A stretch of 63,270 nucleotides of DNA. It comes from Phlegmacium glaucopus (lineage: Eukaryota; Basidiomycota; Agaricomycetes; Agaricales; Cortinariaceae). Both the position numbers and the translations under genes were made by a program. This document shows, piece by piece, positions 44,530-55,649 of the stretch. The number at the start of each line of letters is the position of its first letter. The first letter of the stretch is position 1. The DNA lies in NCBI GenBank assembly GCA_015039465.1, contig MU130547.1, forward strand, positions 1-63,270, written 5' to 3'. The notes under the pieces are model-generated. The model worked only from the letters and a program-made list of their open reading frames with translations. It ran no database searches and was not told the DNA's origin.

Positions 44530-47500
44530 CTTTCCCCATGTATAATGGGAAGAGGGAGATCAACTGGGCTTGTTAATTCAGTTATAGTATGTTTTGCAGA
44601 TGAGTTTCTTTTTTGGAGATCTGGGCTCATCATGACTATGTTGTAGGATGCTCTGCAGGTGCTTCAAATCAGGTCATTTACCTGTATGACATTCAATTTC
44701 ATTTCATTCAAATCATTTTAGCTTTGGGGCTTTCTACTATAGCAAATAAGGTTTGTCAATACCTAGCCTTTTGTCATGACTTTGGAATATTTGGATTAAT
44801 GTGATATTCAACACTCATTCAAAGTTCATTTGAGTTCAATCTGATTCTAAGAGTGCAAGTTGAAAAACTTGTATTGTCTTAGGTTTGAGAGAGAAGTTTA
44901 GGTAGAGAGTAGTCTATCAAAGGCTAGGCAAAGAATATAACATGAAGTGCTATAGTTTATATGGCAAGGGAATGAGTCATAGAATGGGGAACACATGAGC
45001 AAGAGTATGAGTCATATGCATGTATATGAAACAATGAAAAATGAAAGATAAATGTCTGTGAACAATGAGGTAGACATTGTTGAAGAGAGCACTCAGCAAC
45101 ACATAGAATGGTGAAAAACTGAAGCAGGAATGAAGATGAATCATATATTAAGGAATCCAGCATATTAATGACTAAATTAATGAGTGAACTAATGAGGAAA
45201 TGAAGTGAGCAAGTTGAATTACAGTCTCAGTTACTCAAGTAAGAAGGGAGGGAAGATTGTTATTGATGTTGTAGAAAATGTGGATGTAGGAGGAGCTGAG
45301 GAGTGATGGTGATGTTGATCATCACTTGATCAATCCACAACAGACATGTGTATAAAAAAGGAATAGGTGAATACATGTAGATGAAATGAAAATTGTAACA
45401 AATACCTGGCTCATTGTCCAACTGGCATGTGGCCCAAATGTGTGCATGTCCAATCATCTTTTGGAAACATTATCAATTGGGTTGGGGCTGCAACCAATTG
45501 GTTGAGCAGGAGTCCAGGAGTGGAACTTCTAGTCAGTAATTTGCATCAACAAGCATGATAGAGGTAGGGATTGTTGTGGGTAACCCACAGGTAACTCAGC
45601 AGCAACACAGCAACTTATACCCCTACCTATACCTGCAGACCCATGGGTTTACCCATCAAAACAAGCGCAAAAACACCCAATATGGCCCATAAATAAGTAA
45701 GATATATGCTAAATGAGAGTTTCTATTGTTTTGGCTATATCTCCACCAATTCTCATCCATTTTGAATGTTCTAGGGTTCACTTTGTAGGTGGCAGGTACA
45801 GGAATCCAACAGGAATCCATACCCATTCCAATACCACACTGTACCCTACCTGGCAACCTGCAGGGGTTGGAAAACCTATGACAATCACCAGATAGAGGGT
45901 CTGAGTGGAGCAGTGATGTGCTGGCTCAGCCTATGTCACAGGCTAGTCACAAGCCTGAAAAGCTGTCTCATCCTGCTGCCATACCTTTGTTTGGAGTCAA
46001 CTTTTGATGCAAAGCTGCATTCAGTAATAAAATGGTATTGCAGGCACAAATAAAATGAAAAATTGATAAATAAAAAAATTCTAATTTTAGAATTGAACCT
46101 CATGGATTCAGCCTGCCATTGCCTTTTTGGAACAATTTTTGTTTGTTGTGTGAGCTGAAGGGTGACAGCTTTGCATGGCTTTTGTCACAAAGGCCAAGCT
46201 GGCACACCACTAGAGTGGAGAACTCTTTCATGAGCTTCCAGCTAAAGAGCTGCTTCCTTCAGGTCATTACTGATCTTCCTCCATTCTGTGTTTGAGGAGT
46301 AGACAATGCTGCAAGTGAACTTTTGTGACTGAGTTCTGAGGTGTCACAATGGCTATAGAACAGGACTTCAAATATTTTTATTTCAAAAAATTGTCATTAT
46401 TGAAAATGGCTATAATAACCATGGAATGATTAAACTTTCCAGGAAATCCAATCTTTCAAGTCTTAGTTTGTGTTAAGGTTGTCTGTTTCTAGAAGTTTAT
46501 ATTTCAAAAATACACATTTTTTCAATCATCTCACTGCAGTTAGTTCACCAAGGATGACCCTAGAAGCTGAGCTTTCCCATCATTAACATTATTTTCTGGG
46601 TCTTCATAAATAAATCAGGAAGAGGTAAGGTGGATGTGTTCAACAACTTACAAGTAATGTGATCCCATCCTTGGGGATGTTTTAAAGGAGGCATTTTAAA
46701 TTTTGAGTGCCTCTTTCCTAATGTTGTTGCACTAACTCATGAGCACCTCAGAGGCCTGCTGACTGGGTAGAGTTGAAAGTCTCTCCATAATATCTGGACT
46801 GTAAAAACTCACTACATAATAAATAGCTCTCCATTTAACATCCCCTGGATCAGAGAAATAGAAGGCCCAAAAATTGTGGACAGTTGGGGTATTTATTTTG
46901 AAAGAATTATTAAGTGTGGAAGGCCATACATGACATGTCACTAGAAGACCCAGTACCAACATTTATAGTGCTTACAGTTCTCCAGTATGTGTGATAGAGC
47001 TATCCAACTATATGTCATTCTAGCATGCAATATGGAACCATAAAGCTGCTAGAGCTAGTATGTCAGTTAGCACCTGCTAGTAAGAGTGCAGATATTAAAT
47101 ACTTGTATTTGATAAGTGTTAAGTCAAGTAGATTCTTAAAGATTAGCTAAAGAACATACTGTGAGAAAGGATTTTCCCTACCTCTAAAAATCAATAATAA
47201 TTCAATCCTCAATAAAAATGTTTCATTCAACAATCTACATTTTCTCTACTCAATAATTCGGGACCATGACTAAATGCACACAAACACAGTTACATTCTTC
47301 AAAACCAATTTCATATGCTCTTCATTTCATTAAATTCCATTTGTAAATATCCCTGGAAAACCTAACTTCAAATTACTTTTAAAAATCAAAACTATGGTAA
47401 TTAAATTTTCTTGTACTTCCTTAATTAAGATCCATGGAGCTCACCCATTACAATAAAGGGATTTGCACAATTCCTGATATGGCTATGACAGCATCACAGC

Positions 47501-47768
47501 CTGTCACACAGCCAAAAGCAGATAAATCTTGAGACATTCATCCCTTGGTGAGTTTTGCACCTCCAGCCATGAATTAATTTGCATGATACATGTACTATGA
47601 CATACTAGTAATGCACCCATACCAAAAAATCCCAAAATAATCATTGATTTATGTTGTGACAAGTGCATCTGCCTGAGTTACAGTATTTAAGAAGTAAAAC
47701 GTCCTTTGTATAGTGCTTGAAAGTAACTGGAAAATAACTGAGACCTAACTGGACCTAACTGCAAAGCT
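44530..47768. other. 3.2-kb AT-rich non-coding stretch
   Basis: No gene, no long repeat and no recognised domain on either strand. Isolated short frames of 60-76 codons lack any family resemblance. It may be old transposon sequence. Confidence 0.4.
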
Positions 47769-48765
47769 GTTAGGGGACACCCGACTTTAACCCAAACCTC
47801 AACCTTAGAATCATATACCCCGCCTTTCCAACGACGTCCGACCTTCCGTCCAACTTGTTACATTCCATCATACATTACTCCAGTCCGACTCCGTCAGAGT
47901 TGTTTCCGGAAGTCCGTACTCCATTCCAGTACTTTCCCTTGTTTCCGGTTCTACTCCTCCTATGTCCAACTCCGAGACTTCTCCGTATCATTCCGGCTCT
48001 TCCGACATTACTCCAAACTCATTTCCACATCTTCACCACAACCACTATTTCTTTGTCATCACTTTCCCACCATCAGTCAGCACACAAGCTATGGATTATT
48101 CACCCCAAGAATGCAGGACCTTCCAGGAGCAGTACGCAGCACTTATATTTATATTCTATATTTTGGTTGCTATTTCTTTTATTATTTAAGTACTCGAATC
48201 TTGTATGTTTTCCTCAGTTCGAATATCAACTTAGTTTCCCACTCTTGGTCTTCCTCTAAGTTCTTTGCAACTTCCGGTTCCGCTCTGCTCCATCTTACTC
48301 TGAAATCTAGGACATGAAGGTTCTGGGTAGCACAGCACATAAGCTGAGGCTAAGTCCTACCCTTTCCGTGACTCCGTTCCGTGACTCCGTCTGTTACTCC
48401 GTCCAAAACTCCGGAACAGAGTTCTCGAACTTAACACAACTCCGCTTCCGTCACCAGTTTACTCCGGAACCCCGTAGTTCCGCTCCGACTCCGATCCTCC
48501 ATTTTGCTCCGTCTTTTATTTCTATTTTTCATATCACACCACTTCTTATTTAATTAATTAATTATTATTGTATCATTCCTTTATTTATTTCATATCTCCG
48601 TTATGTCCATATTAGTACTTAAACACCCCCAGCCTAGCAGGGATCCCCATCCTTTCCTCTTTGGATCCCCTGCTAGGTAAGTCACTTGTAGAAATCTTTT
48701 CTGAAATATTATTAACTTTGGATCCCCTGCTAGCTTGACTAAGTCAGCATCGCAGTTGCCCTAAC
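47769..48765. mobile_element. Second GTTAGGG...CCCTAAC element, split by a solo LTR
   Basis: Same element as at 29204-29615, about 411 bp without the insertion. Starts GTTAGGGGACACCC, ends TTGCCCTAAC; AAAGCT is duplicated at 47763-47768 and 48766-48771. The LTR at 47856-48436 lies in its left part. Confidence 0.85.
47856..48436 (+). mobile_element. Solo LTR of the chromovirus family, target duplication CAACT
   Basis: 581 bp, TGTTACATTCCATC to ACTTAACA. CAACT at 47851-47855 and 48437-48441; removing one copy and the LTR restores the element interior as in 29204-29615. More diverged than the other LTR copies (end region differs). Confidence 0.93.
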
Positions 48766-48771
48766 AAAGCT

Positions 48772-50136
48772 AACCTAACTGCAGTTAGGGTTAGTGGAGG
48801 AGGGTACAAGGACCACTCGGCAGTGGTAGGGGAAAGAGATGAAGATTGATCCCAAAGATTATGTCTCAAATACTTGGGTTGGATTCTGTAAATCTCTTCT
48901 GCTCCTTCACGGGCAATCTTTACTGGTATGTCCTGGTTTTTTGCAAGTTTTGCAAAGGTGTCGGTACCTGCAATCTGTTTTGGAGAACTTGCAGGTCCCG
49001 GTGATATGATTTAAATCTGCATAAGCATGGTTTTTGCAATTTTTATCTATTATTTCAGCATAAATATTAATTAATGCACCAATAACTGGTTAATACAACT
49101 GATAATAGACAAGGGAATCAGAGTTGTCTACCCTACAACTGCTGATTAGACCTATTACTGTGTGACTTAAATGCATATAGTTAATAAGTGTGGTCAATGG
49201 ACTATCATTTGTTACACTACAAATTGCATGTCTGGATTAAAACCAATAAATCCATGAATATCCTTCCAGACTTGGCACAGGAAAATTTAAATAAACATTA
49301 TTGGGTTAGCAAATGTCATGGGGTGTGATTTTGGAGCAACAGAATATTATTAATAAATATTCAGGGGAAGTTGGTGCCCTAGCATCAGTGGAAGCAGAAT
49401 AACCAAGATAGTGGAACCATGTGATTGTGTGGGAATCATGATGATTAAGGATAGGGGGAGTGCTGAACAATCATAAAGATTGTTTCCAGGCACAATAGGC
49501 ACAGTTCCCATCAAGAGGGGTGGAAACTACCTAAAATTAGTAACATGGGGCTAAAAATAGAACAACCCCTATATTTCCAGGAACAATGAGTGCACATGGT
49601 GCCAGAACCAAAGTAAGGGTACCAGGAACCAGTATATCTATTTTTGGACATTATCTATTTTTAAGTATCTCAAATGTATAAAATACCTCCCAGGGTTTGT
49701 AAATAGTCAGAAAATTGGATTCTTTCTTTCCCCCCCTCAATTGCAACCTAGTACAGCTCACTGTCTTAGACATTGAGCAAGAACACTTGTCTTTGAGTAG
49801 TGGACTTGAAAATAAATCAGTTTCTCAGAGTTGTTTGACTTGTTGCAATAATTGTTGAATTGTTGTAAAAGTTGTTGTTGTGTTAAAGTCATAGCAGAAG
49901 CAAGAGGGCTTCTTGTGTATGCAATTGTGTTAAAAGTCATAGCAGAAGTTTGAGTCTTCTTGTGTATGCAATTGTGTTAAAGTTGTAACAAAGTCTTGGA
50001 CTTTTGTGTACACAAATTGTAAATCAATCAGAGAAGTCTTAGGGATTCTTCTGCTGATTGTTGGTGCAAGCCATAAATTGCAAAACCACTTACAAGTTTG
50101 ATCATCCTTTAATTGATCCAAATTATTATTGTTGTT
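48772..50136. other. Non-coding, with ~47-bp direct repeats near 49880-49980
   Basis: No gene recognised. At about 49880-49980 a unit containing GTTAAAGTCATAGCAGAAG and CTTCTTGTGTATGCAATT is repeated two to three times, and GTTGTTG words are dense nearby. Could be part of an old LTR. Confidence 0.45.
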
Positions 50137-50141
50137 GTGTG

Positions 50142-50569
50142 TGTTACGGCGACTATAAGCTTGCACTCGCGTTCGGTGCTGGGCCAATAGAACAAGTAAC
50201 TAAGGACCGTTGTACGGTTGCAATCGTGTTCAACAAGTTTAAGACTGAGGGCGACAAGTTCTGAGCAAGCTATGTAGATTAAGACCGTAAGAGTACAAAG
50301 GTCTAAACTAGGGATCATGGCTATGGGTATGGCTCTTATATACTAAGGAGTCGAGTCAGAGATAAGGGAATGGTCTGTGCTGGGAGTATGAGTCGGGTCG
50401 AGTCAGAGATAGAGGGAACGGAAGCGATAGCTAAGTATAGTACATGGAAGGTTCAGGGCAAAGGGTAAGTAGGAAAAGGGGTGGTATAGGAAGAGAACGA
50501 TGAAGGAGGATTGTAAAGAAAGGGGAGAAAAGGGAATAGGGGCCATGCGCGTACCAGACGTTCATAACA
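50142..50569 (-). mobile_element. Solo LTR of a second Ty3-type family, target duplication GTGTG
   Basis: 428 bp. On the minus strand it starts TGTTATGAACGTC and ends CGCCGTAACA; a TATA-like AGTATATAAGAGCC on the minus strand sets the orientation. GTGTG flanks both sides (50137-50141, 50570-50574). Same family as the LTR at 53359-53793. Confidence 0.85.
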
Positions 50570-50688
50570 GTGTGTGTTTAGTTGAAGTGAATTCAAAATA
50601 TTGGAAAGGTTATACTTTCTAGAAAACCCAACTTGCATTATTAAGATTGTATAAAGTATTGATTGAGTGATTGTTTTGAGTAGAGATT

Positions 50689-51863
50689 TTATAATCTTGA
50701 AAATACACCTTTTCTCAACAACCTCTGTGCAGTTACATCACTGGAATTGAACTTGTTGCAAATTTCAGGTTTTCTGGTGCTGGACGTGTTGTTGTTCATT
50801 TTACGAGTGAAGGAAGAGGTTGGATGAGATTCGATCCTGTCTGGCATGACGATGGTGGAATACAACCAGGAGAAATGGTGCATTTCCATGAGGAGGATGT
50901 GCTGGCCTGTGCCAACCTCATTTCTGAGGGCAATGTCATATAGGATGATTTGATGATGGGAGGAATGGAGTTTGGCAGCAAACTCTTCTTCAATGTAGTC
51001 TCCATAGTCGAGGAGCTCATCTTGGCGGTTGGGGAACATGAAAGAGATCGTTTTAGAAGCTCGCCTCCACGCAGTCAACCACTCCGAGGCAGTCCTGACA
51101 TGTTTCTTGGCTTCTGGAAAACCGAGAGACACTTCTGCATCTCCCAGGCGACCCTTTCTCTCTTCATCAACGACAGTATGGTGGAGAGAGGTGAGGATCT
51201 GGTTGAGGTTGACTGAGTCACCTCTGAAGATGTGCTCCCACTGTGAAGAGGGGATGCCAGTAGGTGAGTTGGGGGCAATTTTGGCATAAAACTTAGCTTT
51301 GGCAATATCTCCGTGGTAGACTTGCAGTAACTGACGGGTTTCTTGGCTACTGGGGTGAATAATATCGGCTGCTGATTCTTCATTTGGGTTGAACCAGGGC
51401 ATGTCATATTTGATGAGTTTCTGACGTTTGAATCGTCATCATCCCGGTTGTGAGGGAGTCTCTTTTCATTCTTGTCAAGGATGAGATCTGGTTGACTAGG
51501 CTGGGTTTGATGCGAGTTGGGTGTAGAATGAGCGATTGGTGATTGTTAGAAGGAAGTGATTTCAGCAAGATAGGAGTCAAATGTCGACTCCTTTTGGGAT
51601 TGAGAACCTGCAACATGAGGGTTCTCTCCGAGGATGAGGAGGATTGAGGAGATCGCTTCCGTTTTTGTGATAGATCCCTTTCTGAATGATTCAACTGAGA
51701 ATTTGAGGTCGGTGAGGAGTTTGAGACGTTCATTCTCTGTAGAAGAGTCTGATGGTCTTGTGGGGGAGGCAGATTGCATGGAGTGGTCTTCAGTGTTGTC
51801 AGGTCTAGACTGGTCAACTGTTGGAGTAGGGATGGCATGTCCGGATCCTGAAGGATCAAACAT
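50689..51863 (-). pseudogene. Ty3/gypsy Gag-like protein remnant next to its 5' LTR
   Basis: Minus strand. ATG at 51863, ten bases after the LTR end, begins MFDPSGSGHAIPTP; the frame reads to a TAA at 51546 (CAA expected), continues in frame and slips by one base near 51425. The third part (51402 downward) has DMPWFNPNEES, the Gag-type core ETRQLLQVYHGD, WEHIFRGDSVNLNQILTSLHH and SEWLTAWRRASKTISFMFP, as in Gag proteins of basidiomycete Ty3 elements. It stops being recognisable near 50760, with no CCHC knuckle and no pol, so the element is truncated. Confidence 0.7.
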
Positions 51864-51872
51864 AGCTGGTTC

Positions 51873-52684
51873 TGTTACGGTGACTATAAGCTTGCACTCG
51901 CATTTGGTGCTGAGCCGATAGACCAAATAACTAGGGGGCTCCAGAAGGTAAGGTTCGTCTGCGCTTAGAGAAGCGGTATAAATCGTTGTTGTTGTTGTAT
52001 ATAAACACCAACCAGAGAGCAGTGGACCAGACCTTAGGTCAAGAGACTCCCTGTCGTTCATTTAGGGAAGGTGTAACCTTGACTTGTATCACACAGAGGT
52101 TAGAGGAAAGAATAGAGAAGAGAAGGAGGAGGATGAAGGTCTTGGAAGATGAATGAGGTATAAGACGAGGATGAGGATGAGCAAGAAAGAGTCTTCAGTA
52201 AGACTATAGCAGGTGAGGGATAGGGGATAGATTGACAGTAAGGGGCAAGAAAAGCGAACTTAAGGAAGGAATTCACTGGAATTCCACTGAGATGATGAAA
52301 GTGGGGGGTAAGAATGAATTGAACTGAACTACCTATCCTGGTACAAAAGAGCAGTATTTATACCTAAGGATGAGGCTATGTAAAACAATAAAAAGAAACA
52401 AAGTACGTGCTGTCAAAGGAAGAAAGATAAAGAGAGGACAGCTGCGAGAAGAAAAGAACAATGGAAAAGAAAAGGAACAATAAAATAATCTGTAAAGTGT
52501 CAAAGTGCGAGAGAAAAGAAAGGAAGGCAGTGTACATAGTCCAATAGCAAAAATATATCGACTCCATAGGCGTGTGGTCATGTCAAAATATGAAAGGTCC
52601 TGAGTCAACACTTGAAAGGCGCAGCCTTGTTCCCGAGAAAAACACTACTTGCCCATGGTCCCATGTTGCGCAGCCTTGATAACA
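51873..52684 (-). mobile_element. 812-bp LTR, minus orientation, of a third LTR variant
   Basis: On the minus strand it starts TGTTATCAAGGCTGCG and ends AGTCACCGTAACA. GGTATAAATACTGC (about 52350) is a good TATA box, followed by pyrimidine-rich sequence. The last ~70 bp are shared with the 428-bp LTR family (CAAGCTTATAGTC, GCGAGTG), so the two families are related. A Gag remnant follows on the minus strand. Confidence 0.8.
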
Positions 52685-53324
52685 CTTGACACACTGCGAG
52701 AATAATCCTCTGCTGCTGATTCATCTGCAATTCCTGCTTAGTTGTGATCCTCCTGGACTTCCTAAATTGTCATAAAGAGGGTGGGAAGGCTTCAGGTACC
52801 GCGTGAATGATGGTTTTGGCAGTGAATGATAAGATAAGAGGTAGATGAGTGAGGATAGGGGACTGAGTGAGATCCAGGAGTGAGGTATGGCAAGATAGAT
52901 AGCTGAAGCGAAGACTTGTGGGTCCATAGCCACAACAACAATGACAAAGCCTTTGACATAATGGGAGATGTGGCTGATGCGTCCATAAACGGGCCGTTCT
53001 TGAAATGATGGACCAAAGATACGATCAAACGCGAGCCGATGACCGATGCGAATAGTAGATTGATCGCTTTGTTGTATCACTAGCCAAGGGACAAACGGAT
53101 GGTAGATGTTAAGGAGCATGTCAATAGTGTAAATGATAGACAACATAGTGGAAGACATTGAGGATATGATGAGCGATGAGGATGTTATCGTTGAATGAAT
53201 GGTTTTGTTGACCAGGAACGTGATTCAGGGCCGCTTCCAAAATAGGTAAGCAAATTCAAAGTCCGCTTATTTTCATGATGGCGACTTTTAAGCTTTCTTC
53301 TCACGCTACCAATCAGTATTGGTG
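52685..53324 (-). repeat. 640-bp segment S, left inverted copy
   Basis: Nearly identical in reverse complement to 57789-58428, both exactly 640 bp and both bordered on one side by the start of the 812-bp LTR. It contains a 145-codon open frame (minus strand 53158-52721) preserved in the other copy with one amino-acid change, but the DNA identity is so high that this says nothing about selection. Probably the 3' internal part of an LTR element. Confidence 0.85.
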
Positions 53325-53358
53325 TGCGACAGCGGACGCAAGAGTAGTTTAGACCTTT

Positions 53359-53793
53359 TGTTACGGCGACTATAAGCTTGCACTCGTGTTTGGTGCTGAG
53401 CCGATAGACCAAATAACTAGGGACTGTTGTACAGTTGCAATCATATTCAACAAGGTAAGACTGAGGACAGCAGATTCTGAGCAAGCTGTGTAGATTAAGA
53501 CCGTAGGAATACAGAAGGTCTAAACTAGAGATCATAGCTATGGGTATGGCTCTTATATACTAGAGGGTTGAGTCAGAGACAAAGAGATGGTCCGTGCTAG
53601 GGATACAAGTCGGTACGAGTCAGAGATAAGGGGAGCAGGAGCGATGGTTATATATAGTACAAGGGAGGTTCAGGGCAAAGGGTAAGTAGGAATGAGATGG
53701 TGTAAGAAGGGAGCGATGAAAGAAGATATAGTATACAGTAAAGGAAGGGGAGAAAAAGAATAGGGGCCATGCACGTACTGGACGTTCATAACA
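53359..53793 (-). repeat. 3' LTR of the BTB-carrying element
   Basis: 435 bp; on the minus strand TGTTATGAACGTCC to CGCCGTAACA, very similar to 50142-50569. Preceded on the minus strand, 17 bp away, by the stop codon of the BTB-like ORF. Confidence 0.85.
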
Positions 53794-53809
53794 TTAGCCC
53801 ACTGTTAGC

Positions 53810-54415
53810 CTAAAGATCGTCCTCGATTTTGTTATCCTTGAAATATTCTTCTAACTCTTGTTTCTGTTGGTTGGCCTGTTGTTGATCTCTTCGCAAATTG
53901 ACTTTGATCTTGTGTTCCGAAAGTAGAAGGATTTGATCCATCTTAAGTGCTTTTGCTGCAACATTGATGTCTTTCCACATTCGAGTGGTGGCGTGATGAC
54001 TTCCATAGCGAGGGTTATAGATGACCCAAAGAAGAGAGGCGAATTGTTCAGCAGTGATTCCAGGAAGTTCAATGGTGTCAAATATATTGGTTCCTCAGAT
54101 CTTGGATTGTGCTATGGTTTGCCCATCGGCTAGGTCGGCATCGACAAATGCCAGTTGTTCTAAAAGCCAGATGGATTCTCGATCGAAGAAGTATTGGTGA
54201 ACTTGGAAACAAATGTGCTCGGTTTGGAAGAAGAAATGACCACCAGCGATATGAAGCATAGGAGGAAATTGACCAGGTCTGAAGATGGGGATTCCATTTT
54301 CAGGCGTGATGTCATCGATGTATTCGTGAAATTGGTCGATATCAGCATTCATAGAAGTAGCAGTGTTGAAATTCATGTTAGCGGAAGTAATGCGAGCAGC
54401 GGGTGCAAGAGCCAT
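53810..54415 (-). pseudogene. BTB/POZ-like protein in a retrotransposon, one in-frame stop
   Basis: Minus strand, ATG at 54415 (MALAPAARITSANMNF), stop TAG at 53810-53812, 202 codons with a single TGA at 54095-54097 where CGA fits. Residues ~45-90 contain MLHIAGGHFFFQTEHICFQV and HQYFFDRESIWLLEQL, matching the basidiomycete BTB/POZ fold start (strand-strand, then HrxFFxRxS). After the stop, GTNIFDTIELPGITAEQFAS followed by LLWVIYNPRYG matches the second BTB half. A helical, Gln-rich tail ends in FKDNKIEDDL. BTB domains mediate dimerisation and often recruit Cullin-3. It lies 115 bp after the CCHC ORF and 17 bp before the LTR, inside the element. BTB assignment is from family pattern, not search. 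Confidence 0.72.
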
Positions 54416-54530
54416 GGTGTGGAAGAGGCGGTAAGGAAAGGGAAGGGATAAGTTGCAAGTTATAAGGAGAAATAGAGTCAGAGATAGAGAGGAGTCATAG
54501 ATATGAGTAGGGGTATTCTTAGTGTATGAC

Positions 54531-55649
54531 TCAGTGTTCTCCAGTAAGGTTACCGTCTTCATCTCTGTCGATGTCATAAAATCCGGTTCTGTAAATGTCG
54601 GGATCAGAGTCTTCTTCCTTTTTGACTTTAGATTTGCATCGGCATGTATTGCCATGGGTCTGTCCTTGGCACCAAGCGACATGGTCGTAGAAGAGGGGAA
54701 GTCGACAGTGGGAGCAGTTCTCTGGTTCTCGTCGTCTTTGTTTGGGAGCGGGGGTTCTGTCTTCTTCTTGATTCTTGGGGCAATTACTGGGCCAGTGTCC
54801 AGGGGCCACCCGTTTGCAAGAGGGGCATTTGTAGGCACCGCATTCTTGTTTGCGATGTCCAAGGGTGCCGCATTGAAAGCATTTGGGTCGACTAGTAGGT
54901 GCTCGTGTCGTGTACGGAATGGATTGGATGAGGGGAATATTAGCTTCAGATGGTTGTCAAGTAAGTGGTTGGGGGCGGATACGAGTTCCAGTTTCTTCGG
55001 AAGGATTACTAAGAGGAATATTATTCGGGAATGTAGCAGGGGAGTTAGGGGGAGTGGGGATCCAGAGATTGACAGTTGGAATTGTTGAGGTCAAAGTTTG
55101 TTCGATTCATTTACTAAGTCCATTGATTTCAAGGCGAGGGACAAGTTGTCGAATATTATGTTCTTGGGTTGCATTTGTTTGTTGTAGTTCTTGTGCCATT
55201 TTAATAAGGCCTTCGGCCATCTTCTCTAAGTTGGTGGCTTGAGGGATTACCAGGCGATGGTGGCAGTAGGCGATGTCGAATGTTTTGAAATCAGAGTCAT
55301 GGGTCCAATCTCGAAGATGGTCTCGTACATAAGTTCGATAGTGGGAATATGTGGGGAATTGGGAGTCAAATATCTGGGTAATATCTTGGATTCTGAATTG
55401 TTGGTTGGTGGTAGTAGAACTTGCAGGGGATGATGGGGGAAGTGGGAATTGTGTAGCGAGAAACGTGGTATGGACGTTAAGAGGTTCATTCTCGAGAATG
55501 GTGGCAAGAGATGCGGTGGTACTGAGAGTGGAGGTAGATGATGGAGTCATAGAAGGAGCAGTCAGAGGGGGAATGTTTTCTTTATTGTGGTCATTATAGT
55601 CGGTGTCGAGCTTTGTAGGTTTGGAGGAGTTCTTGTGCATTGGTGACAT
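54531..55649 (-). pseudogene. CCHC zinc-knuckle ORF downstream of pol, two in-frame stops
   Basis: Minus strand, ATG at 55649 (MSPMHKNSS), 373 codons to 54531, open except TGA at 55107-55109 and 54957-54959, both where CGA fits. It starts inside the chromodomain end of pol in another frame (56-nt overlap). Layout: Ser/Thr/Pro-rich N-terminus, a helical domain (FPTYSHYRTYVRDHLRDW, EKMAEGLIKMAQELQQ), a linker, then CFQCGTLGHRKQECGAYKC and CPSCKRVAPGHWPSNC, a CCHC-type knuckle plus a second Cys/His cluster, and a third CSHCRLPLFYDHVAWC. An acidic tail follows. Could be a displaced Gag or nucleic-acid-binding accessory protein. Confidence 0.65.
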
